Below, piece by piece: positions 32,249 to 43,635 of a stretch of DNA of 64,000 nt. The first letter of the stretch is position 1, and the number at the start of each line of letters is the position of its first letter. The DNA comes from Ceratopteris richardii (lineage: Eukaryota; Streptophyta; Polypodiopsida; Polypodiales; Pteridaceae), in the NCBI GenBank assembly GCA_020310875.1, contig CM035407.1, positions 67,087,158 through 67,151,157 of the forward strand, read 5' to 3'. The notes beneath the pieces were generated by a model. That model was not told the origin of the DNA, searched no databases, and worked only from the letters and a program-made list of their open reading frames with translations. A program made the translations under genes and the position numbers.

Positions 32249-33702
32249 TCAAGCTCTTTTCCTAATATTCCTAAATCTATTTGAAGACCATGTAGGTGAT
32301 CTAATCAAAGTACTAAGATACTTCCCAATATCCTGCCACTCTCCTTCGTATTCTTCAATATTAAACTGTTCATCTACGTATGCTTTAGAATCATAATTAA
32401 TTGCATTTATATCTAATTCTATTTCTTTCTCATCATCAAACCTAGCTCGAGAAAGCATATCAGCAACAAAATTAGATTTACTTGCGATATGTATCAAAAC
32501 AGGATTTATAAACTTGATGTATGAAATCCATCTAAGCATGGCAATGTCGGGTGATGAACAATTTGTAATCATTCTGATCAGAGGTAGGAAATCTATCTCA
32601 ACAATTATGTTTGCTCCTATAAAATATTCCTTATTAGACTTTAATGTAGTGACTAAACCCTAGAGTTCTCGTTTAATTTGCCGATAGTTTCTTTGCGTAT
32701 CATGTAAAATCTTAGCTCCAAATCTCACAGCATACCTTTTACCCTCTTCATTGTCCTGACCAATAACCCATCCTATGCCTATGGGACTTGTATCAATAGT
32801 TAAAATAATAGGCTTTTGATCAGAATAATCTACTCGTTTTAAAATAGGAGCTTCAAGAAGTAATTTCTTTAACTTTTTCATAGCTTTTGAGTGTTCTTCA
32901 GTCCAAAGAAACTTTCGATTCTTTCTTAGCAAAGCATAAAGACAGTTAGCAACATGTGCATAGTGTGGAATCCAAATTGAATAAAACACACAAGCACCAA
33001 GAAATCGTCTTACCTCACTAATATTGCTACATGTCTCAAAAATCTTGTTTATGGCGTCAACCTTAGGTGGATATGGCCTCCGACCGTAATGTCCACATAA
33101 ATGGCCAACTATGAGTACCTCATTAACACCAAAAACAGATTTCTCAATGGAGAATGTAAGACCAACCTCTTCAAAACTCTGGAAAATCTTTTCAGAGTCA
33201 GAGATATGGTCTACAACAAATTTCCTACAGCTAGAAGAATCTAAAGTTTCATCTTTCGCATTCTCAATACATCCTTTAATAGGAATATCATCTATAAATG
33301 GCATGGCTATGTTAGGAATGAATTCATGTAATACAGAATTCATGGCGTTCATCATATGTGCTTCTAAATTAGTAGCTCCTTGCGGCAAAGTGCACATGCG
33401 AACTAAGACAAAAGGCATTTTCATGGTCGTAATGTCTCTACTTCAATAGCAAGCTGAAATTGATCATAGCCAGAATATAAGTCTCCCATTGAGCAAATGG
33501 CATGACCAACGAATGCTTCAGCGAATTCTCCTACAATGGGGCCAGTACCTACATTCCTAATAGTAACCTTATTTATGGGTTCTAAATCTTGTATGAATCG
33601 TAACTTGCCATTTTTCTTTGGAACAATAAACCACCTATTTGAGTAAGGTGCAGATGATGGCTCAAGAATTTTCATGTGAATCTTTTCCTTAAGAAGCCTC
33701 AT
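32249..33702 (-). pseudogene. F1 reverse transcriptase and RNase H
   Basis: RT begins IVPKKNGKLRFIQDLEPIN, with GDLYSGYDQFQL. A shift near 33424 follows, then LVRMCTLPQGATN and the catalytic box MPFIDDIPIKG. Downstream are IVGHLCGHYGRRPYP, EVRRFLGACVFYSIWI and the RNase H part (IILTIDTSPIGIGWVIGQ, RYAVRFGAKILHD, SKSNFVADMLSRA). The order and wording match the fungal FIDD(V/I)PVKG gypsy group much better than plant chromoviruses or Athila/Tat. Stops near 32650 and 33420 disrupt it. Confidence 0.85.
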
Positions 33703-33705
33703 TAA

Positions 33706-34203
33706 CTATGGTAATTGGGCTTTCGGAATAGGTATGGGACGAAGTTTCCATGGAATGTGAGGCACCGTAAAGATTATCATTGGTGGAATAATTTGTGGGT
33801 CTGCACAACCTATCTCATGGGGATGTAAAGAAAACACCTTTCCATGCTTTTTAATCACTCTTTGAAATAAATCATGTTGAGCGGGTAATAAAAAATTATC
33901 ATCATTTCTGATCTTGATTAATTTTAAAGTTTCATCTGTGAAGGTATGACCTATATTTGTGTGCTCTCTTAAATAAGGATCTTTTGAAACTTGTCTAAAC
34001 TTCTCTTCACTCTCTCTTGGTAAAGGCTGGGCAATCGGTTTAATTTTTTTATCAACAGTTTTATATTTTGTATTTACTTTCGCTTCCTTACTTTCATTAC
34101 TCGTAACAAATTTAATAATAAGATCATATTCTTCAATAGAATTTAAAAGTACAAATCTAAAAGTTTCTTTTTCATGCAAAATATTTTGAAGTTCTTCAAA
34201 CAA
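33706..34203 (-). pseudogene. F1 protease-RT linker
   Basis: A 165-codon open segment directly upstream of RT with no recognised domain. It contains FLLPAQHDLFQRVIKKHGKVF…HEIG, the pre-RT segment common in gypsy pol. A stop at 33706 separates it from RT in the same frame. Confidence 0.65.
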
Positions 34204-34436
34204 TGAGTTTGAAGATAAAGTTTCAATTACGTTTTCAATGTGTTCATAAGAAGAAATGAGTCCTTTATCTTTATAAAATTTTTCATAATGTTTTATAATT
34301 TTTTAAGGAATTTTTTTATAATGAGTGAATTGCAAATACGATGAAGGGAAATATAAAGCAAAACTATCTAAAGTATTTACAGATGGGTGCGAGACATCAA
34401 TCCAAGAACCACCATTGTCTCGCTCAATAGTGGCAT

Positions 34437-34930
34437 CTAGGCAAAATTTTGATCATAATAAGTTCCAAACTCACGAAGAGGCATATGATCTTCGTGTATC
34501 TTTTCATGAGAACGGATGGGCGTCTTTCTAATTTTCTCCCTATTTCGTACATGGTTTGGGCTGACTATCATAACTTGGAGTGATTGTAGATCATCTTTAG
34601 ATCTACTTCTTGTGTATGCTGAGTCGTCATCCATTACTTTAGTCTCCATTCTAGCTTCGCATATAAATGGTTGACCTAATATAATTTCATAAGAGCAGTT
34701 GTCCTCAATGAAAAAGTGGAATGTCTCAGAGATTCCACCTATCATTAGAGATATGTTGGCACATGCTCCTAAGAGTGATCCACAACCATTATCCGCGGTT
34801 CTCATTATCCAACCGTGATTCTTATCAATAGGCCATTTAAAATTATCATATAATTCTTTTGAAATCACATTGATTTATGACCCAGGATCAATTAGGGCTA
34901 AAGCAGAACATGATCTTTTCTGATCACCTA
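34437..34930 (-). pseudogene. F1 aspartic protease
   Basis: The active site IDPGS is followed at once by a stop (TAA where CAA would read DPGSQ), then INVISKELYDNF. About 75 residues later comes YEIILGQPFI, the conserved retropepsin motif. DPGS with a Pro after the catalytic Asp is an uncommon variant also seen in fungal gypsy elements. Confidence 0.8.
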
Positions 34931-35867
34931 AGTTAATTTTAATCTCAGGTGTGCCTCTCACCCAAAAACGTATTCTAAAATCGCTCTCTGAGTTTTTGGT
35001 TCCATCGTCTGATACAATCGGCCCTAAGAAATTTTTGTTAACATTATACGCATTTTTCTCTTCATCCTCTGAGTCAGAAGAAAGAGATTCATGAATTAAC
35101 TAAGTTACATCGGCAACATCCTACATCTCTACCTCTTGTTAAAGAGGGAATCTCTTTCTTTTAATTAGTTTAATAAAATTTTCTTTAAATTCAATTTTTG
35201 CTATTGAAAAGATTTGTTCTAATGTCATTGTTACTGTGCTTTTTAATAAAATGTCATACAATATTTCCTTTGAATCAACTTTTTGTTCTAATTCTGAAAT
35301 AAGAATAGCTTTTGGAACTCTTTTTGGTTTCTTCTCTGGTTTCTCTTCAGTTTGTTTTTCAGTTCTAGAAATTTCCTCTACTTTATCTGATGTTTGAATT
35401 GGCTCATTAATCACAGGTTGTTTACCCTCCCTAATTTCTTTTCTTCGTTGTTCATTTGTTTTAGAACTTTCGCCTTGTTCAAACTGAACTTTATTAGGCT
35501 TAGGCTCATCTCTCATCTTACTTCTAGTCATTCGTCTGCCTGATTCATTTGTATCTTGCTCATCATCCCTGTTTCTCTTCTCTTCAATGTTCGCAATATG
35601 CAATATATCAAGAATTGATCGACAGGAGAGTTCCATGCAGTTTTCTGCATAATGTCATCTCTAGCCTTTATTAAAGCTTCAATTGAGTAGTTCCTCGTTT
35701 CTCTTGTTTTCTCAGAATCAGAGTCACTATCTATGTATTCTAGTTTAATAGCAGAAGATGTTTTCTTAGACTCAGAAAGGTTTTCATACAGCTTCTACAT
35801 CCCTCCTTTTCCCCAATTTGCAGCTAAGGGTAAATGTGTTCTATAGTCGCACAATCGCTTGTCAATA
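34931..35867 (-). pseudogene. F1 gag-pol linker, Glu/Lys-rich
   Basis: The main open part is 35139-35636: hydrophilic, with RRKEIREGKQP and LEQKVDSKEILYDILLKS. A conserved linker in F2 (63506-64000) shares EEKR.RD, REGKQP and the same order. It probably joins gag to protease. Frame breaks occur near 35640 and 35860. Confidence 0.65.
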
Positions 35868-36900
35868 TCAATTACAAGTCTTATTTTTTTTCGCATCTTT
35901 TAAAGCTTCGCATGTATAGGTAAGATGATCTGTGGCATCACACCAGATACATCTCCTCACATTGGAATTTCTCCTTTCATTGAAATTCCTTTGGTTAAAT
36001 GCTTGAGGAATTGGTTGGGGTACACTTGGAGGAATAGGAGGTATTAATGGATGATTAAGAGGTACTAATGGTGGATTAGGAGCACTTCTAGGTTGAGGAT
36101 ATATAGTCGGATGAGCTTGCATTGCAGGTTTATCTTGTAAGTTCAAAGCACACACTACATTCTGCAAAGCGGATACCTCTTTAGACATATTTTCGTGCAT
36201 GTGCATCATATTGTCCAACTTGTTAAATAAAATCTCAAATTTTAACTCGGTTGGTACTCTAGGTGTGAATGTTGTAGGCTCAACATTTGAATCTATATGT
36301 GTATCCCTAGTTGCATGAATAAGAGGAAAACTGGAAGATGGTTGAGACATCGAATCATAAAGGAGTGTTTTGCATTGCTTCATGTGAGCAATCACCTCAA
36401 CCACTGTTTTCCCTACAACCCAATCATCTGTAAGCCCATATTTCTTTCCCGGTTCTTCAAGTCTATGCTCAACCTCTACCCTTATATCTGGAGTCAAGAT
36501 TTTAAGAAAATATAAAACTATATCTGGGGTAAGGGCAACCCTATCCTGTTCAAGTAATTGAGAGAATCTTTTCATAAATTCGATATGGATTTGAGTTAAA
36601 GAAATGTGAGGCTTAAGAGAACTAATCCATTTCATAAATCCCTCTGTACTGTGTTGACTATAGTCCTCTAAGTAAAATTCCTTACGTAACTCCTTTCGAA
36701 ACTCATCCCATTCCTTATTTTCATGTAGTTCCATAATAGCCTTAACTGTGCCCTAAATATGATTTCCATTTCGTATCAGGCAAGCCATGTAACTTGGCTA
36801 ATTCCTCAAATGTGTCTAAATAATTTGTAACATTCATACCAGTGAACTTCCCTTTATCTTTTTAATAACCTTTCAACTACTTTCTGACCCTGTGTCTCAT
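35868..36900 (-). pseudogene. F1 gag with CCHC knuckle
   Basis: The N-terminal part (ETQGQKVVERLLK near 36890) is shifted and stopped. From 36734 it is open: FRKELRKEFYLEDYSQHS, EFMKRFSQL, KKYGLTDDW, a Pro-rich stretch, then one knuckle CIWCDATDHLTYTC. Collinear with F2 gag (62410-63513). It forms the particle and binds RNA in the living element. Confidence 0.85.
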
Positions 36901-37517
36901 GCATCATATTTTGAAATAGTTCATCCATTTTTGTAGTTTGATTTGATCTAGTTTGAACAATCCTAACAATATCCTAAACTTCTTTCTTTACTCTTTCCTT
37001 ATGCTCAGCTACTAATTCTGAAATTCCGTTAGAGTCGAGTTTGATAAGTTTTTAAATATGCCAATATGTTGCAATTAAACCTATGATCCTTAACCAAAAT
37101 TTTGCTTTTAACCTATACCAACAATTTACCCTTAAACAAAATTTTGCACGCAACAATTTGAGAGTAAAAGAAATTATACCAACGGCTTGAAGATGAGGCT
37201 CAAAATAGTGTTTTTGTGAAATTCAATACATTTATTGATTTTAATCAAAGCCTAAATATATCTTTTGCTAAAATGGGTGCAAACATTTCGTTCTTCAATT
37301 GTTGATCAAAGAGGTGGCGAGAGGAGGTTCACCTACTTGCCAATATTCGTGGAGGTGCTCAGATCAACAGTCCAGCCCTCAACACCGAGAAGATTACAAG
37401 TTTTCACGAGAAAGCCACAGCTCCCAGGGATGAAGACGTAGCTGCACCAATTGTAGAATCATACGAATGTATATGCAATGCAAACTGAAAATATCTGTCT
37501 GAGTCGCAGGCCAATGG
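36901..37517 (-). other. F1 leader
   Basis: AT-rich sequence between primer site and gag. No gene seen apart from the first gag codons. Confidence 0.5.
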
Positions 37518-37535
37518 TTCACGTCGGGTTCACCA
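37518..37535 (-). other. F1 primer-binding site, tRNA-Trp
   Basis: Plus-strand TTCACGTCGGGTTCACCA equals the last 18 nt, with CCA, of plant tRNA-Trp as I know it. It lies one base from the 5' LTR. Confidence 0.85.
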
Positions 37536-37624
37536 ATGCCGGGTCCTGGAGAGGCTCGGATGGTGGATCAAGTCATCCGCCAAAATCGATCGGCATACAC
37601 AGGGTGCCTGTAGCGCACTCAGGC

Positions 37625-37989
37625 TTAAGGACCATAAGGATGCGCTGCTCTATATCTGGAAATAGCTTCCTGATAGGATGGTAAAATCAATGATTCTTCG
37701 ATTATCTGTTTTTTAACTACCTCCTCTACTTCGGTTTCTATTGGCTTCGGATGAGTATGTCTATTTAGAGGTGGCGGAAATAAGGTTTCACTATTATGCA
37801 GTTCAGGAGATGCAATGGAAAATAAAGTTAAGAACTTAGTTAAACAATGATCATAGATATGGAAACTAAGGATTCTGAAGTAATTTGATCTTTAATAACT
37901 TCTTCTATTATTACTTCTATAGACTCAGTTCTAGTATCAATGTTCTGAAAAAAACTATGCTCAGACTCATTGGATAGCTCAGAAGACAT
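37625..37989 (-). pseudogene. LTR-borne ORF, F1 5' LTR copy
   Basis: Same ORF as 27004-27368. A 1-base loss near 37857 shifts this copy, at a different place from the partner LTR's lesion. At each damaged site the other LTR is unbroken, so the ORF was probably open when F1 inserted. Confidence 0.65.
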
Positions 37990-38577
37990 CAAAGAAATCA
38001 ATGGAATATGATATTAATGCTAAATCTGCTTGAAAAATTGAGTTGATAAAGCTAATGAATTAAATCAACTCTTCTAATACAAATGTAAGGTTTAAATGAT
38101 AGGATAAATGTGTAAAACAAATAGATAAATGGCTAAATGAAAATATAAGGTAGATGGAATGTCTTCAATCTATCACTTCACGGATCTTCACTTCAACTGC
38201 TCTTTATCTCTTCAATGTTTGTCTGTTAAAAAACATTAGGCACATAAGTAAAGTTACAAGAATTCAATGAGAAATATAAATAAATTTTCAAAACATAAAT
38301 CACATATACATTTAACATTCTCATACACATGCATATGTTCATGCAAATGATTTAATTCTCATAAACATACACATGTATTATAACTTACCTTTGTCATGCA
38401 TATGTTCTCACAATCAATCATTCTTATGCATTTATCATCATGCAATAATTGTACATAAGTAAACATTGTACTTCAATCCATATACATGCATTTTCACATA
38501 TGCTAACATAAACTCATTCATATGCACATGCTTACCACTAGGTAATACATACTAGTTCATACATACATACACTTATC

Positions 38578-38925
38578 TTATGCTCATGCATGCATATATA
38601 CATTTAATATGAATATGCTCACATTTCAATCTTACTTCTGAATGCATATAATCATGCACATGCATTAACAATAATTGGTATACACTAACACTCTTTAGCT
38701 CATGTATGCATATATACATTTAATATGAATATGCTCACATTTCAATCTTACTTCTGAATGCATATAATCATGCACATGCATTAACACTAACACTCTTTAG
38801 CTCATGTATGCATATATACATTTAATATGAATATGCTCACATTTCAATCTTACTCCTGAATGCATATAATCATGAACATGCATTAACAGTAATTGGTATA
38901 CACTAACACTCTTTAGCTCATGTAT
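38578..38925. repeat. Tandem repeat, about 120 bp x 3, in F1 5' LTR
   Basis: Three units of the repeat seen twice in the 3' LTR. The middle one is shortened by loss of the AATAATTGGTATACA segment. Confidence 0.7.
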
Positions 38926-39471
38926 GCATGCACACATGCATTCACTACATACGCTCATGCATATACTCATGCTAACACTTACTGTAATGCACGCATATGC
39001 ATATGCTAACATAAAATAATACTAACATTTAATGCTCACTTAACTAATTATACTTGCATTCCTACTCGTTCATGCATTTCAACATGCATATACTATTACA
39101 CACTCACACATATTAGATCTCATGATTATGCAAATGCACATTCATGTTAACACTGAGATGCATTTATGCACATGCTTACTTTCATATACTAATACATACT
39201 TGCAAAATTAGACTTAAGCTAACCCCAACATATGCATCATAAAATTGATATTCATGCTAACTTATATTCTAATCTTCAATTCTGAAAATACATTTCTCTA
39301 ATATGCATAACCATACACTTTCATACATCAAGAATCATATGCTATAACTCATTACACATAAGCCCATATGCACTTATTCACATGCATTTAAAACATTCAT
39401 TCATTTATAAACTATAAAATTTAATAAATAGAAAATAAATTAATTAACTACTAGTTAAGTTAACCATTAAT

Positions 39472-39592
39472 TCTCTCTCTCTCTATCTCTCTCTCTCTCC
39501 CCTATCTCTCTCTCTCTCTGTCTCTCTCTCTGTCTCTCTCTCTCTGTCTCTCTCTCTCTCTCTTTCTTTCTCTCTCTCTCTCTCTCTCCCCT

Positions 39593-39644
<52 letters not shown>
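39472..39644. repeat. CT microsatellite in F1 5' LTR
   Basis: A long imperfect (CT)n tract. It produces a spurious Arg/Glu-repeat ORF on the minus strand. Confidence 0.9.
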
Positions 39645-39647
<3 letters not shown>

Positions 39648-41199
39648 TGCGCGCTGCGCATTTGCAGCATTGTGGAGTGAGTCAGAGGGAAGAAAAAAAA
39701 ATTTTCTTTTTTATTTTTGTTTTAATATAAGTCACTCTCTTTCTGCAATGCATGCCTGCCAAGACTCTCCTATTTCTCTCTCTCTCTCTAGGAAGATCAA
39801 AAGAAAATAAAATTTCTTTCTCTCTGAACATGATTGACGACAAATCTTTGCAGTAGCCGTCGGCAATCACACATAATTGACACGTGCAGCTACCAAAAAT
39901 CTCCTCTCCATGCATTTCAACGTTCCCTCTCTTCAATTGATGCAGGCATCAACATTTCATCTGGTGACAACCGCTTTCTCTCTAAATATATGCTACAACA
40001 CCATCTCTCTGTCACTTTCACTCGCCATCTCTCTCTCCATATGCGCAGAGTTCAGCCACTCCACAACAACGAGGAAGAGAACATCTCCCACTCTCTCTCT
40101 ACATCATGTGCATGTGCAGTAGCCAAGAGGGAAAAAGGAGGAGGAACAAACTTTCTCTTTCTCTAAGACTACCAAAAGTCTAGCAACAAAGGAAGCTTTT
40201 CTCTCAGAATATGTTCAACAACTAATTCTCTTCTATTCAATAAGAGCAAGAGGTGAAGGAATAAAAATGATTACCTATAAAAAAACGTTAGAAACTTTGA
40301 AGCACAACACACACATATATATATATATATATATACACTCAGAGACCTGTATATACCACTCCTTTTGAATTTTCCTTTATTTAACATCCACACTTTAGCC
40401 CACAATTATCCACCACACTTTTATTTAACTTTTCTCTCACAACCATACTTTAAAATACCCTCACACACACCATCCTTTCTACCATTCACTTTATCCACTT
40501 TAATTTCATAAATTACTCACTCCACTCTTTCACTTGACTTTAATTACAAATCTTCTATACACCATCCTTTAAACATACACATATACACACCATTCATTAT
40601 TTATCTATTTAATTTATGATTTTAATTTAATTATCCTTAATTTTCATAATTTAATAGTTCATTTAATTTAATCTTACCTTAAGATTTTAATTAATTAAAC
40701 ACCTTAGTATTTATATTCACACACATAATTAAATTAACTAACTAAATCATATTTTAATTTTTAATAAATCAATGTTCAATTTGTAGATTAATTTAGTTAA
40801 ATACCTAATATTTTTACCCTTAAAACTCTCTAAAACCCTTAAAAACCTACTTGAAACCCATCAGAAACCCATTGAAACCCTTTAGAAACCTAGCTTTAAC
40901 CCTGACATTAACCAAGAATTAATGTTCTTAACTTAAATACACAAAAAGTAATGTAAACATAGGGTTAATACCCATGTTTCTTGCTTGTATGAATACAAAA
41001 TCGCATTAAATGTGTAATTAGGGTAAACCCTAATATGAGCACATTTTCTTCTTCATCAATTGTACCTGTAAACACTTTCAAAATGATTGATTCCGAGCAA
41101 ATCAGCTGAACAACAGTGCTATAAAAAAGGTTTAGAATTCACCAATAAAATATTTTAATTTTTTTGGTTGTCAACTCGAAGATGCAAATCTTTCTGACA

Positions 41200-41385
41200 C
41201 CGGGGCACTTTTTTTCCCTCTTTAGGAGGTTTTTTCCCCCCGTCTTGTCTATATGCCTATTACCCTAATGGGCTACTTATCTTTGTACATTATCTAGTAA
41301 TACATTCAGTATTGTGTGTTGTGCTCCAAGCTTCTTCTTCTTCCTTGTGTTGTTCGCGTGCTTCCTCAGATGTCTAACTCTAACA
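41200..41385 (+). repeat. Copia-C 5' LTR, downstream part
   Basis: Ends TCTAACTCTAACA and matches the Copia-D LTR (53106-53229, reverse) from CTACTTATCTTTGTAC onward. The upstream part of the same LTR is 26867-26915, before F1. Confidence 0.75.
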
Positions 41386-41390
41386 ATTGG

Positions 41391-43563
41391 TCGGGCTTAT
41401 ATGATGCAACATGTGTTGGTTGCAAAAAGACTGTGGAACATTGTGCAGGGTGTCGCAAAATGTCCTATCACACCTGCAACTGTTACAATTGCAGGTACTG
41501 AAGCTGATGTAGAAGGTGTTGAAGATGATGATATTCTGAATATTCCTATTTGTGCTATGGTTTCTACTGCGCCTACTGCAGAGCAGATTTGTTGGGATGG
41601 CAGAGATGCCCAGGCACATGCATTGATAGCTTTGTCTATCAAACGTGCCATTATTCCTCACATTCACTCTTGTAGAACAGCTAAGGATGCTTGGGATACA
41701 CTTACCACATTGTACTAAGCTAGGAATGAGGCTCGTGTTTCTTACCTCTGAAAATAGTTGGAGAGTGAGCACATGAAAGAAGGTGATTCTATGGACAGTT
41801 TCTTAACGAAGATCAAAGACTTGAAGGAACAGTTGAATTCTACTAATGAGGTTATACCAAATAGCTCACTTGTGTAGACCGTTCTGAATGGTTTTCTTGA
41901 TTCATATCAGAGTTTTGCTTCTACTCTTTGGTTGATGATGAAAGGAAATCCAAATGCCTTATCATTTGAGGAGTTAGTCTCTTTTTTGTTGCAAGAAGAT
42001 CAGTCCAGGCAGAACAAGTCCATTATGCGAGTTGTAGATCAAGCTTTCTTGGCTAGTTAGAAGGGCAAAGGAAAATGGAGCTCTTCAACTAGGGTGACCA
42101 AACATATTACCTCGCAGCACAATTTCTTCTCTTCACTCAAGCCTGCCCCTACAGGGAATACTATTACATGCGCCAACAACTCTTATCCTGTTATAGGAGT
42201 TGGTAAGATCATTTTGACTACTGCTGATGGTAGTTCTTTGACTTTGTCAGATGCTTTATTTGTGCCAGGGATCAAGAAGAACCTGTTATCAATTTCTGCA
42301 TTAGCGAAGATTGGCTTGGTTGTGAAATTTGTTGATGACAGGTGTAGAGTTCATGATCTATCCAATGGAGATGTGATTATTGCTTTTGGCATTTTATGTC
42401 CTGGGCTATATAAGCTCATAGACTATGAAAGATCTATAAATGATTTGGCATGTACAGTAAATGATTCTCATGCTATGTCAGATGCAAAGCTTTGGCATGC
42501 ACACTTTGGTCATGTGAATTTTGCTAGTTTGCTACGCTTGCAAAAATCTGAAATGGTGTCCTCTTTGCCCAAACTTGAGGCACCTGGAAAACATGTTTGT
42601 GAAGGCTGTATTTTGTGAAAAATGCAGCGTTCATCCTTTCCAAAAGATGGTTCAGTTCGGGCTACTCAGAAATCGCAGCTTGTACATAGTGATGTCTGTG
42701 GTCCTATGTAGACATCTTCTTTTGGGAATTATCTTTACTTCGTGACTTTCATCGATGATTTTTACAGGAATGCATGGGTATATCCATTGAAGGCAAAGTC
42801 TGAAGTGTTCATGTGCTTCAAACAGTTTTTGGTTTTGGATGAAAATCTGTCAGCATGTAAAATGGGCACCCTCCGTTTTGATCGAGGGGAGGAATATATG
42901 TCTTCTGATTTTAATGCATTTCTGGCTAAACCTGGGATAAAACACCAGTGTACAGTGTCGTATACACCTCAACAGAATGGAGTTGCTGAATGAAAGAACA
43001 TGTCACTGATGGAGATGGAGATGTGTATGGTCAAGATTCATGCTTTAGCACATAGTTTCAAGCTTGAGACTGTCATGTGTGTAGCATATGCACCGAACTG
43101 GTGTCCGACTAAAGCACTGCAGTCTAGCACTCCATATGAGGCTTGGCATGACCGCAAGCCATCTGTTGCTCATCTACGTGTTTTTGGTTGTTTGGCATAT
43201 GCATTAGTGCTTGAACAACATCGCAGAAAATTGGATGATAAAGCAGTAAAATGTATTTTTGTTGGGTACAATTCTAAAAGTAAAGGCTATCCTCTGTATC
43301 ATCCACAGACTAAACACATTCTAGTTAGCTGTGATGTTGTTTTTATGGAAGATGGTATTCAGCCATTGCTTTCATGTACTAAGGAGACATCTGTTAGCTC
43401 CAAAGACATGTATGATACTTTGTTGCCTCTTTTTATAGGTGGATAGTCTAGTGCTGGTCCTAATGAGGCAACTTCTCAGCCTTTGCAGGTTTCATGTGAT
43501 GGTGTAGATAATTCCATTTCTGATGTATATGTACATGATGCACTTATTGATGAGAGAGTTGAT
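41391..43563 (+). pseudogene. Copia-C gag-pol remnant
   Basis: Gag homology begins about 25 codons in (HVLVAKRLWNIVQGV), directly after the LTR. The gag region is crossed by several stops (41716, 41749, 41875, 42058). Near 42090 the frame jumps from gag (KWSSST) to just after the protease active site (TKHITSQHNFFSS), removing nucleocapsid and the catalytic Asp. Pre-integrase (LWHAHFGHVNFASLL) and integrase follow (SDVCGP, RFDRGEEY, QQNGVAE then a stop). Pol ends at DERVDM, fused into the LTR. Confidence 0.85.
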
Positions 43564-43566
43564 ATG

Positions 43567-43635
43567 TGTTATGCTCCAAGATTCTTGTTCTTCCTTGTGT
43601 TGTTCGCGTGCTTTCACAAATCTCTAACTCCAACA
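43567..43635 (+). repeat. Copia-C 3' LTR, truncated
   Basis: Only the last 70 or so bases remain (GCTCCAAGATTC … CTCCAACA). The join to pol falls on a shared TGTG. Confidence 0.75.

Larger units (their letters stand above)
26916..41199 (-). mobile_element. Gypsy-F1: Ty3/gypsy element with 3.6-kb LTRs and fungal-like pol
   Basis: LTRs 26916-30443 and 37537-41199 flank a 7.1-kb interior read on the minus strand: tRNA-Trp primer site, gag, acidic/basic linker, protease (IDPGS), RT, RNase H, integrase. RT has FIDDIPIKG in place of YVDD, and the RNase H and integrase wording (WADRIT, GTPLKNLIVGKRI) is of the type I know from basidiomycete gypsy elements. All ORFs are interrupted. No exact target duplication is seen: ATCGG before 26916 against CCGGG after 41199. 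The host site is the Copia-C 5' LTR. Confidence 0.88.
37537..41199 (-). repeat. Gypsy-F1 5' LTR
   Basis: 3,663 bp, TG...CA. Longer than its partner mainly through an extra 120-bp repeat unit and longer microsatellites. Confidence 0.88.
26867..43635 (+). mobile_element. Copia-C, deleted Ty1/copia element carrying Gypsy-F1
   Basis: Bounded by TG...CA and the ATTCT duplication. Its 5' LTR is 26867-26915 plus 41200-41385, split by Gypsy-F1. The body is gag-pol remnants 41391-43563, then a truncated 3' LTR 43567-43635. It lacks a primer site, nucleocapsid/protease start, RT and RNase H. Same family as Copia-D. Confidence 0.75.

Noticed and set aside
38797..39012. Met/His/Cys-rich ORFs in the F1/F2 LTR repeats (also 60728-60955)
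   Set aside because: They arise from ATGCAT-type tandem repeats and are not conserved between LTRs.
39467..39670. Arg/Glu-repeat ORFs over the CT and AG tracts (also 58905-59324)
   Set aside because: Pure translation of dinucleotide repeats; no start context or conservation.
26911..41204. Exact target duplication for Gypsy-F1
   Set aside because: ATCGG and CCGGG do not match; boundaries rest on LTR alignment only.
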